Positions 56,501-64,000 of a stretch of 64,000 bases of DNA are shown one piece after another. The notes under the pieces were generated by a model. That model had not been told where the DNA came from and did not search any database. It saw only the letters and a program-made list of their open reading frames with translations. The position numbers were made by a program, and so were the translations under genes. Location of the stretch: NCBI GenBank assembly GCA_026874595.1, contig CM049312.1, positions 29,825,456-29,889,455 on the forward strand, written 5' to 3'. Within the stretch, counting starts at the first letter, position 1. Every line of letters starts with the position of its first letter. This stretch comes from Sipunculus nudus (Eukaryota; Annelida; Sipuncula; Golfingiida; Sipunculidae).

Positions 56501-57702
56501 GCCAATGAATGGAAGAGAAGATAAGACTAACCGTTTTATAACCAAAGATAGTACGACAAAAGCGGAGACAAGTTTTCCCCCCATAATTTTGTTAAGCTGA
56601 GTATCTCACTGTTGGCACTGTTTTTTTTTTTGCAGGCCTACTGTTTCATGTTTCCTCACAAGATGAAATAAAGCTATCCATTTACTTACGCTTTCTGCAG
56701 AAGTTATGTGATTTCTGGCTAACCCTCATTGATAAACGGATTTAGGAAACGTTTCTTTAAACACCTCTGTGACAAATGCATAAGTTTGTTTATCTATAAG
56801 CTTTTAGTAAACACGGTACATACGCCTGTGTTGACAGACAGTAAAAATGTACCTTGTTGTTGAATATTTGATGAAATTGAAAGGTCACTAGGTGCAAAAT
56901 ACCCTTTGCAAGCATCTCGGCTGTTTAACTTAACGCAGGTGCCTTTATTAAATGTGTTTGAAATATTTAGTCAGTCCACCAAATGTTATCAGCACAAAAC
57001 GAACAGCCTGTGTGCCGTGGGATCGGCGTTTTCTTGCCTGTATTTATGAAATGTTCAAGGAATTATCTTAATTTTATATGCCCCTTTAAGACACGAAAAC
57101 ACGCAAATCATTCTCACGCCTGCTATTGACTTTCAATACTTCACTATATGAATTACTATTTAATGCATTATTTGAAAGTGATGGATTTGTGCTCAGAGCT
57201 CCACGCGATAACATGCGGTACCAAGTACGCCGTATTAGGCAAAAAGTAAGCCATTTCAGCCAAGCCAGAACAACTTTCATGCACGCACCTCCCCCCCCCC
57301 CCAACACACAAGGACTGGTATAATCGTTTTCTGATATGGCATTGTTGGCTTATTTTGGTTATTAGTTAAAACTTCTCTTGGATGCACATGTGTTGGACGT
57401 GCTCCTATCCTTATGTATGGTAGAGCGAAGATGAGACGCAAACAATAGAAGGTGCCTTCACAATTATCTTAAGTTACTCTGTTTATATGTTTACCATATA
57501 AACTTCTGGCTTGGGAAATAAGAAATAACTGTGTAATTCCAGGCTACGTTTTACCCGGCGTATTATGCCACAATAGGAGGTACGCAAATTCAGGTGAAAA
57601 ATTCAGGCAAAAAATACGACATATAAACTTTACATGATCACAAACACTCACTCATCTCCCATCCACTCACACCCTCACGCACCCTAACACACACACACAC
57701 CC

Positions 57703-57750
<48 letters not shown>

Positions 57751-60693
57751 TGAACTAGCGGATCATTGGCAATATTAACAGTGCGTTTTCAAGTATTTTT
57801 GGTTTATTTATTGTACTCATTGAATAAATGAACATGTAACCATATAAAAATGGGCAAACAAGGTGTCTGTCCCCGATACCGTGCGTATTTGACATCCGCT
57901 ATATACACAACCATCGGCGGATTCAGGGGAGGGGCCACTTCTATTTAAGTTTTTAAAAATTCTTGAAGATCGAACAACAGACGCGTAATACCGAAAAACA
58001 CACAAGATTCTTTGATTACAGCCTATATTTAAAACAAGTTTCGTTAACATTAGATATGGTATTCCCCTCAAAACCAGCTGCTCCCTAACCCCCCCCCCCC
58101 CCTTAGCGCTCCCGGCTCCACGCTATGAGAGCCAGCCCCTCTCATTCTTAAGTCCCGTCCACACTAGGGCCCTGCGCGGGCTAAAAAAATGAAACCCGCA
58201 TAATGCCCTGTCAGCCCGCAGCCCGCCCCGCAATCAAAGAAAAAAAATTCAGCCCGCCCCGCCCCGCAGTTCCTATAATTCTTTAAGCCCGCACCCGCCC
58301 CGCAAAATTTTTTTGTAGCCCGTACAGTCCCAGTCCACATATTTCAAGCTTCCGGCTTGCAATCCAGCCCGCAAAATAATAAAAAAGTGTACGGATCCAA
58401 AGGTTTACATATCAAAAAAATGTAAAACAAATAATTTTTATTCTTTATTAGCAATTATTTAAACCATAATTCATAAAATATTTTAAAAGACATGATTGAT
58501 TGCTTAAATGGATTTAATTTGTACATACTAATTTACCTCGCCTTAAACATGTTTTAGTATTTAACAGGGGAATTAAGCAACATTTAGATTAAGAATGCTG
58601 TTTCTACTTTAATTTATAAAAAAGGTAAAACAAATAAAGATTTCTTATGTGTACCCAAAGTTAACCTTGGGCATAGCATTGGCTAATCACAAGCCTAAGA
58701 TGTGTTTGCTGGTTAAAATCTTTTTAGTCAGAATCTGCTAATTAGCTGGAATGAAGACTAATCAGACGGTCAAGGGTTGAAAAAGGTAATCTGACCGAAT
58801 ATGGTCGATTTCGGCCGCCGACGATATCGGCCGCCGGCCTCAAATCGACCATATCGGCCGCCTGCGCACACCGGGCAACCTTTTCGGCCGCACCCCCGAC
58901 GATGCCACTGCTGGACCCTGACTCTGGTCAGTCAACCATATCGGCCGCGACTTGGGCGGTGGGGCACCATTTTGGCCGCCGGGCTAACTCATTACTGCAA
59001 ACACGGTTTCATCATAATTAGAATATCTTATTCAAGCAGAAATATGATGGACTAAATAAAAATATATATTCATTCAAAATATGATTAGTCATATTTACAA
59101 GAATAATGCGTAAGTAAAAATTTCAAATTACAACACATGTACTTGCATTGAATAATAAAGAACATTACTTTGTGCTGTATAGTTATAGTTACATATATAC
59201 TTTTATACTTTCTATGTTTATATATTAGTTATATATATGTGTGTGTTTGTGTATAATTGCTGCATTTCTAAATAACTGTAAACCGAACCGAATCCATTTA
59301 AACTTCACTTACTTGACCTGGTATACAAAGAGCACAGGCCTCTAAGAATCCAGCGGCTAAAGCTCTGTCCCGTTTCCCTGCTCGTTCATTTTTGTACTCG
59401 ACTGTGATAGTTGAAAAAAAACGTTTTGCATTTTCCAGGAGTAGCCCATTTTTTTATGTTTACTTTATAATTTGTTTGCAAGATGTTATAGTTTAGATGT
59501 TTAATTTATAGTTTTAAGACATAGTTGTATATATTTCGGGATAGAAAGTTTTCTGTTGTTACCTCTGTATATATAGTTATGATTTAAAGTTAGATTTCTT
59601 AATTGCAGTAATTTATATTTCGTTTGAAATAAATTAACACATATGTTATTTCTTTATTTATAATATATGTAAAAAAATTTATTAAAAAGATTTATAACGT
59701 TTTTTTGTTTATTTATTTCAGCTGTTTATTTCTCATTTTTTTTGTTTGAAGGTGTTTGTGGAAATGTGTACTGAAATATGTGCACTTATGTCATCATATT
59801 TGCACGGGAAACATTGTTACGTTATGAGGAAGTTTGGAGAATGACAAACACGTAAACAAAAGCCATATTCATGCAAACAGAACAGGTTTTGTGATATATC
59901 TCCTATCAAATTTGAATCAAATTGAAAATGCAGCTCAGAAGAAGCCCAATTCTTCAACCCAGAACCTAGGCTTCACCTATTTTTTTAAGGTATTTTGCTG
60001 ATCGCCTGTCATTAGGATATGTTTTGTTTGTATACGTACTTTACATTATACAACTTAGGAGAACATAGGTCTGTTCTGCTGTCAGTGTCTCACCGTCGAT
60101 CTGCCGGTGTCTGTGTATGGACATCTCATATGTACCAATGTCGGGTTGACAATGTGAAGACACTGTAATAGATATGCCAAAAGATGAACAACGTTTATAG
60201 TTGATCTGATCAAGAGTAAACCAGGATCAAGATCCAAATAAATGTTGCATGATGTCCTGTCAGATCTTCATTTATCAGGATAAAGGACTCATAGGAAAAC
60301 TGTCATTATCATACATTGTATCATACAGAGAATTAAAAATATAAAAAAGTTATTTAATTCGTTACCTTTTTTCAGCTTGACCTTCACTTTGATTGTTTCA
60401 TTGCCAAACTCTGCCCTGTTTATCTCCTTCAAGATGAGACAAACACCTTTTCCTTCACGTTTTGTTTCTTGATATCCTTCACAGTCGTCAAGGTTGGCAC
60501 ATTCATGTGCACAGATCCCGCGGTGAATCCTTGGAATTGTCTTTATGATTGTTCCAAGTCTTTTCAGTTTAGTTTCCATGAAGGTTTGTGAACTTCCCTT
60601 GCTAACGGCATATGTCTGTCGCCATAACCCAACAAAGAGCATCAGTAAAACTAGGCGAAAGTAAAGAACCGACATCCTGACGGGCAGCAACAT
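50149..60693 (-). CDS. Secreted PAN/apple-(EGF)-C1q-like protein, gene 2
   Basis: Paralogue of gene 1 with exons at 53761-53802 (EGF half), 52876-52986 (degenerate EGF-CA), 52157-52557, 51525-51824 and 50149-50541 (three C1q-like domains). Two candidate first exons exist: 55104-55472 and 60366-60693, the second produced by a tandem segmental duplication. Only the distal one ends in the phase (1) needed by 53802. C1q exon lengths are 401, 300 and 393 nt against 401, 300 and 390 in gene 1. The C1q frames are all open, so the gene may work, perhaps skipping the decayed EGF-CA exon (phase 1-1). Confidence 0.7.
51087..51174. repeat. 88-bp inverted repeat
   Basis: ACCGGCTTGTTCGGCATTG at 51087 is mirrored by its complement ending at 51174 with about three mismatches, leaving a ~45-base loop. 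It may be a tiny foldback element in the intron between the second and third C1q exons. Confidence 0.6.
51525..51824 (-). CDS. Gene 2 exon, second C1q-like domain
   Basis: 300 nt, phase 0 both sides, acceptor TTTTTTGTCTCAG, donor GTAACA. The product includes [39 protein letters not shown] and VNLSGFMYSP. Same length and frame as the gene 1 exon. Confidence 0.78.
52157..52557 (-). CDS. Gene 2 exon, first C1q-like domain
   Basis: 401 nt, phase 1 in, phase 0 out, acceptor TTTTTTATTCAG, donor GTAAAA. The product includes [55 protein letters not shown] and LISFSVFSISNLVGP. It is nearly identical to gene 1 through most of its length, suggesting recent duplication or gene conversion. Confidence 0.87.
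52876..52986 (-). pseudogene. Gene 2 degenerate EGF-CA exon
   Basis: Acceptor TTCGTTTCAG is intact and the frame starts GMDEYSEENGECSHTCVYS. The first EGF cysteine is Tyr (DECS to DEYS), the paired CxC is absent, and at the position of the gene 1 donor (G|GTAATG) the sequence is G|TTACAC, so the GT is lost. The aligned length (111 nt) keeps phase 1-1. It is probably skipped or non-functional. Confidence 0.65.
53201..53330 (+). mobile_element. tRNA-derived SINE-like element
   Basis: GTCGAGTGGCAAAACGCTCGG (A-box region) is followed by GGTTCGATCC (B box, 53246-53255) and a body with GTGGTTTTCTCCGGGTGCTCC, a phrase I associate with dispersed SINE-like repeats of marine invertebrates. Position within an intron and the tail beyond the tRNA part argue against a tRNA gene. 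Confidence 0.6.
53761..53802 (-). CDS. Gene 2 small exon, EGF half module
   Basis: 42 nt, phase 1 both sides, acceptor CTTCTTTATCAG, donor GTGAGT. The product is GHCSCQNKMSKCIG, with CxC and one further Cys, the counterpart of 42755-42811. It is the first exon downstream of both candidate PAN exons. Confidence 0.65.
54184..54891 (-). mobile_element. Three tandem tRNA-like SINE units
   Basis: Units start at about 54189, 54464 and 54740 (period ~275 bp, third partial). Each has on the minus strand an A-box-like TAGCGAAGCGGTTGGTACGCC and a B box GGGTTCGAATC about 40 bp later, as in 7812-7877. Copy B of the segmental duplication lacks the whole block, so it was inserted or expanded after the duplication. 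Confidence 0.7.
55104..55472 (-). CDS. Candidate proximal exon 1 of gene 2 (PAN exon, altered)
   Basis: Aligned with 60366-60693. The two Met codons used as start there are Leu and Thr here; a Met at 55472 (MPFGWLELVHAARLLL...) is in frame because a stop present in the other copy is Leu here, giving a longer n-region before the hydrophobic core. The PAN-like motif HRGICAHECANLDDCEGY is intact. One extra A and altered donor bases (GGGTACG) put the exon end in phase 0, out of step with the phase 1 exon at 53802. It may be a decaying duplicate. Confidence 0.55.
56396..56437. repeat. (TAA)n microsatellite
   Basis: Present also in duplication copy B at about 62072-62104. Confidence 0.9.
57688..57746. 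repeat. (CA)n microsatellite at duplication border
   Basis: ACAC run at the right edge of duplication copy A; copy B ends in a related CACA/TA/G-run low-complexity tract near 63430-63489. Confidence 0.85.
57747..59788. other. Spacer between duplication copies, no gene recognised
   Basis: Contains a C-run (58089-58102), a block of repeated CCCGC motifs (58160-58380, probably a decayed DNA-transposon end) and the CGGCCGC cluster at 58799-58985. The rest is AT-rich. Confidence 0.5.
58799..58985. repeat. Cluster of TCGGCCGC motifs with 13-bp inverted repeat
   Basis: Six (T/A)T(C/T)GGCCGC motifs in about 180 bp, most preceded by CCATA or GATA. A perfect inverted repeat ATATGGTCGATTT (58799-58811) / AAATCGACCATAT (58842-58854) frames the first two. 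The block is strongly GC- and CpG-rich within AT-rich DNA. Confidence 0.75.
60366..60693 (-). CDS. Distal PAN exon 1, likely alternative first exon of gene 2
   Basis: ATG at 60693 (MLLPVRMSVLYFRLVLLMLF, signal peptide), then GSSQTFMETKLKRLGTIIKT and the Cys motif HRGICAHECANLDDCEGY...VCLILKEI. 328 nt, ending AAAAAAG before GTAACG in phase 1, which fits the exon at 53802. No EGF or C1q exons lie between it and 55.5 kb, so its natural partners are the gene 2 exons, over the proximal PAN exon. Confidence 0.7.
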
Positions 60694-61433
60694 GCGTGCT
60701 GCTTGGACCTACTCCAGCCACCCGAATGGCATTGTTTTGTGATCACGTGACTATTTTTATCCAAATAACAGCGCTTTTCAAAAAGGGAAAGGGTTTGTTC
60801 ATAGTATGAACACAAACGTTACCATATCAGCAGAGTAAATCAAAGACCAATGTGTCAATATGAGATAAAATACCTTCCCAGCATCCGTTGGGTACCCACT
60901 ATTATATGGTATTCATGACATTTTCAATGTTGACTTGGAAACCTGGTAAACAAACCGTTCTCTTCACTTCTCACTTTTTTGTGAAAAAAACTGTATGTTT
61001 AATATTAATTCCCTTGGGAAGATCCGTGGGTGGATGTTATTTAAATATGGCGAGTGGATGAATGATGATGTTGATGAAAAGAGAAAATTCCCCTGTGCAT
61101 CATTAAATGGGTTCGAAATGGCACGAGAGACCAATTAAGTATTTAGTTTGCAAGTTCGGAAAAATAACAGCAAGATAAATTGATTTAAAATATTTCAGCA
61201 ACATTTTGCACTTTTTTATTTTGTTATATTGGAGGTAACGGCCTCCATTTTGAAATGCTGACTTAACTACGTATATGTATATCTGCAGAATTCCATTCCG
61301 GTTTCGGACTACGTGAGGGGGCAGTATCATCGCTTCCTCTCATTTTATATCCTGGCGTTAAGCAGGCCCAGTGACTACCTTCCCATTAAGCCTGCAGAGC
61401 GCTCACTCTTTGTGGAGGCCGACCGTAAAAAAT

Positions 61434-61515
61434 GTCACCGCCTCGGCTGAAATTCGAACTGACGATCTCACGGCTTTGAGTCAAGTACTCTACCCCTGAA
61501 CCTGAGAGATCGGTT
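61434..61515 (-). mobile_element. tRNA-like SINE head, third type
   Basis: Minus strand: GGTTCAGGGGTAGAGTACTT (A-box side) and AGTTCGAATTTC (B box) about 35 bp later. It is absent from duplication copy A, so it is a later insertion in copy B. Confidence 0.55.
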
Positions 61516-61637
61516 TCAATTTTGTACTTGAAACAATCGTTTGTAATTGGACAATAAGTTGTCCAAACTCCTATTTTATATTTAACAAAAGGCATAGTTT
61601 TAACATACATGGCTCAGTTCCTATATATTAAGTATAT

Positions 61638-61642
61638 TCGGT

Positions 61643-61712
<70 letters not shown>
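61638..61712. repeat. (TA)n microsatellite
   Basis: Long uninterrupted TA run bordering the MITE at 61713. Confidence 0.95.
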
Positions 61713-61715
<3 letters not shown>

Positions 61716-61896
61716 TGAAACCTCGTTGTGTCGAAGTCGAAGGGACCATCAGAAAACTTCGACACATCCGAGGTTCGACATAAGCGGGTTTTATTTGGTA
61801 TTAATTTTACTAGATTTGTCCGGAATATCGAGTCTGTAGCTTCGACATAAGCGGGGTATTCGACTTAACCGAGTTCGGCACAACAAGGTTTCACTG
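61713..61896. mobile_element. Tigger/pogo-like MITE
   Basis: 184 bp with terminal inverted repeats starting CAGTGAAACCTCGTTGTG and ending CACAACAAGGTTTCACTG, flanked by TA on both sides. CAGTG(G/A)AACCTC ends and a TA target are typical of Tigger/pogo elements. Internal CTTCGACATAAGCGGG repeats belong to the inverted arms. It sits inside a TA microsatellite. Confidence 0.82.
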
Positions 61897-62069
61897 TATA
61901 TATATATATTTATTAGAGTTATGCATTTGAATAATGATATAATGTAAGATACATTTGTTGATTTCTGCCACTCTGTGGTGAACAGTCAGAAATGAAAACA
62001 ATCATGTTTAAATCTATTGAATTTCTTTACAAGCCCTAACAGATAACCTTACAATTTAAGCCCTTCCAC

Positions 62070-62106
<37 letters not shown>

Positions 62107-63430
62107 ACATATGTGATAATAATAATAACTATTATTATAATGTACTTATGCGGAATTTCACGATCGCATGGTTTCTAACCTTAAAAGGTTATATCAGCTT
62201 TAAAACGTTGGCTGCCAGTGAAAGGAAGAGAAGATAAGGCTAACCGGTTTATAACCAAACTTTATACGACCTAAGCGGAGACAAGTTTTTATATCTAAAT
62301 TTTGTTTAGCTGAGTATCTTATTGTTGGCACTATTTCTTTTGCAGGCCCTCCTGTTTCATGTTTCCTCACCAGATGAATTAAAGCTATACATTTACCTAC
62401 GCCTTCTGTTGAATTTTTGTGATTTCTGGCTAGAACTCATTGATAATTGGTAGTTAAATCCTTTTTAGAAACGTTTCTATATACGCCTCTTTGACAAATG
62501 CATAAGTTTCTTTATCAACAAGCTTTTGGTAAGCACGGTACATGCGCCTATGTTGACAGAAAGAAAAAAAATGTACCTGAAGATTGCTAGTTGAAAGGTG
62601 ACTAGGTGCAACACACCTTTGCAAACCTCTCGGCTGCCCTTATTGAATGTGTTTGAATATTTAGTCAGTCCACCAAATGTTAGAAGCACTTAGATATAAA
62701 CAAAACGAACGACCTGTGTGCCGTTGGATCGGCGTTTTCTTGCTTGTATTATGAGAGAAATATCCCAAGTTAATAGACGTCAGAGAGCAAATTATGCCCC
62801 TTTAAGACACAATAACACGCAAATCGTCCTCACGCCTGCTATTGACTATCAATACTTCCCTATATAAAATACTATTTAATGCATTATTATTTGAACATGA
62901 AGGATTTGTCCTCAGAGTCTCACGCAGTACAAGCGGTACAAAGTACGCCGTATCAGGCAAAAAATAAGCCATATTAGCCAAACCAGAACAACTTACATGC
63001 GAGCACCGCCCCCCAACACACACGTCTGGGATATACTTTTCCTGATTGGCATTGTTGGCTTATTTTGGTTATTATTTAAACCTCATTGTTGCACGTGTTA
63101 GACGTGCTCATATCTCTGTGTTGGGTAGAGGGAAGGTGAGACGCCAACACTAGAAGGTGCTTTAAGGAATTATCTAAAGTGACTATGTTTATATGTTTAC
63201 CATATAAACTACAGGGTCTACAAATATATAAACTGTCTTGAAAAATAAGGAATAACGGTTGAATTTTTTTTATTACAGACAGCGTTTTACAAGCGTAGTA
63301 TGCGTAGGAGGTACACAAATTCAGGTGAAACATTCAATCTAAATACGATATATAAACTTTACATGAACGCACACACACTTACTCACTAACCTCCGATCTA
63401 CACACTCATACACACTCGCACGCTAACGCT

Positions 63431-63440
63431 AACGACTACA

Positions 63441-63471
<31 letters not shown>

Positions 63472-64000
63472 TGGGGGGGGGGGGGGGATGTTTGTGTGGG
63501 GATGTTTGTAAAACTGAGCTCTTACCTGTACATGTCTAGTAGACTTTGTTGCGTTACACTGAAAACACTCCAGAACGTCGCCTTATAAATTGTACATTAC
63601 TAACAAGTGTAAAATGAAAATATTTGTCGTCGTGTGATATGATATGTTTGGACTTATCGCCTTGTAGTGTTGTCGCAGCAAACACGTATGGTGACGACCT
63701 GTAGACACTGCGTTTACTATAAGCACGCCACATCAATGTTGTACGTACTTTGCTCTGAGAGGTAACTTAAAGTAAGAGTAGTTTAAATGATTGTACCCCG
63801 GGGTTGGTTAGCAAGCAAGGACACTTTGTTCATAGAAAACGTGTCTATATACACTTCTCCAACCTTGTTCGTTTACGGTATGCACACAGCCTAATTAAGC
63901 GTATAACATGATTATAGCCTCTAAATTAAAGTTTGCAAGTCATGGAAAATAAATTTTCGCTATGTCACTTACGAATACAGAACAGTTACTGTGTTTTTTT
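63431..64000. other. Low-complexity tract then no gene recognised
   Basis: (TA)n and a G-run (63473-63487) are followed by AT-rich DNA. ACATGTACAG before GTAAGA on the minus strand near 63520-63540 resembles the end of the EGF-CA exon of gene 1, but the preceding sequence has no EGF cysteines. Confidence 0.4.

Larger units (their letters stand above)
53829..57700. repeat. Segmental duplication, copy A
   Basis: Collinear with 59789-63430: start phrases (TTGCACGG..AAACATTGTTACGTTA), the PAN exon, a TTCGAAATGGCAC block and the CAAATTCAGGTGAAA end block all recur in order. Copy A has an extra insert at 54184-54891; copy B has an extra insert at about 61350-61915. Confidence 0.85.
59789..63430. 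repeat. Segmental duplication, copy B
   Basis: See copy A (53829-57700). It duplicated the PAN exon of gene 2 together with flanks but none of the downstream EGF or C1q exons. Confidence 0.85.

Noticed and set aside
63515-63545. Extra EGF-CA exon end (ACATGTACAG before GTAAGA, minus strand)
   Set aside because: The upstream sequence lacks EGF cysteines and has a stop in the relevant frame, and no downstream C1q exons follow before the next gene start.

Overview
The window looks like nuclear DNA of a marine invertebrate, most likely a bivalve mollusc or another lophotrochozoan. It is AT-rich, genes are split into small exons by long introns with GT/AG borders, and (TA)n tracts and transposon relics are everywhere. 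The right half carries secreted C1q-like genes, a family known to be greatly expanded in bivalves. No bacterial gene organisation, rRNA or CRISPR array is visible. Species is inference; I could not run a search.

Layout. (1) 1-9.6 kb: no recognised host gene; a solo LTR (750-1756), a deleted LTR retrotransposon (3774-7070), a tRNA-like SINE head (about 7.8 kb) and microsatellites. (2) 9.6-30.6 kb, + strand: eight exons of a high-affinity choline transporter-like gene (SLC5A7/ChT type). Its introns are loaded with mobile DNA: a solo LTR with a 4-bp TSD (13370-14243), a 1.5-kb duplication that repeats one coding exon, a nearly complete 7.7-kb LTR retrotransposon on the minus strand (17001-24662), and nested hairpin-ended, tandem-repeat elements (26.3-28.3 kb). 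(3) 30.6-35.8 kb: no gene seen. (4) 35.8-47.8 kb, minus strand: a secreted multidomain gene (signal peptide + PAN/apple-like, EGF halves, EGF-CA, three C1q-like domains). (5) 50.1-60.7 kb, minus strand: a paralogue with near-identical exon lengths and phases, with a decayed EGF exon and two candidate first exons that came from a ~3.9-kb tandem segmental duplication (53.8-57.7 / 59.8-63.4 kb).

The main retrotransposon family is Ty3/gypsy-like by its reverse transcriptase and RNase H, but its integrase lies upstream of the reverse transcriptase (gag-PR-IN-RT-RH). That is the order known for Gmr1-like elements, and the Gag has a SCAN-like capsid segment followed by a CCHC knuckle. Its LTRs carry a TATA box and, just upstream, heat-shock-element-like GAA/TTC arrays, perfect over four units in the solo LTR at 13.4-14.2 kb. 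The Gag-PR linker is built from six regularly recurring 15-nt DNA palindromes with compensatory changes.

The strongest points for follow-up are the element order, the LTR heat-shock motif, the palindromic linker, the two Helentron-like elements sharing an exact end design, the PAN-EGF-triple-C1q architecture with a shared or alternative first exon, and the lesions in the choline transporter-like gene (in-frame TAG, out-of-frame ATG, duplicated exon, changed family residues).
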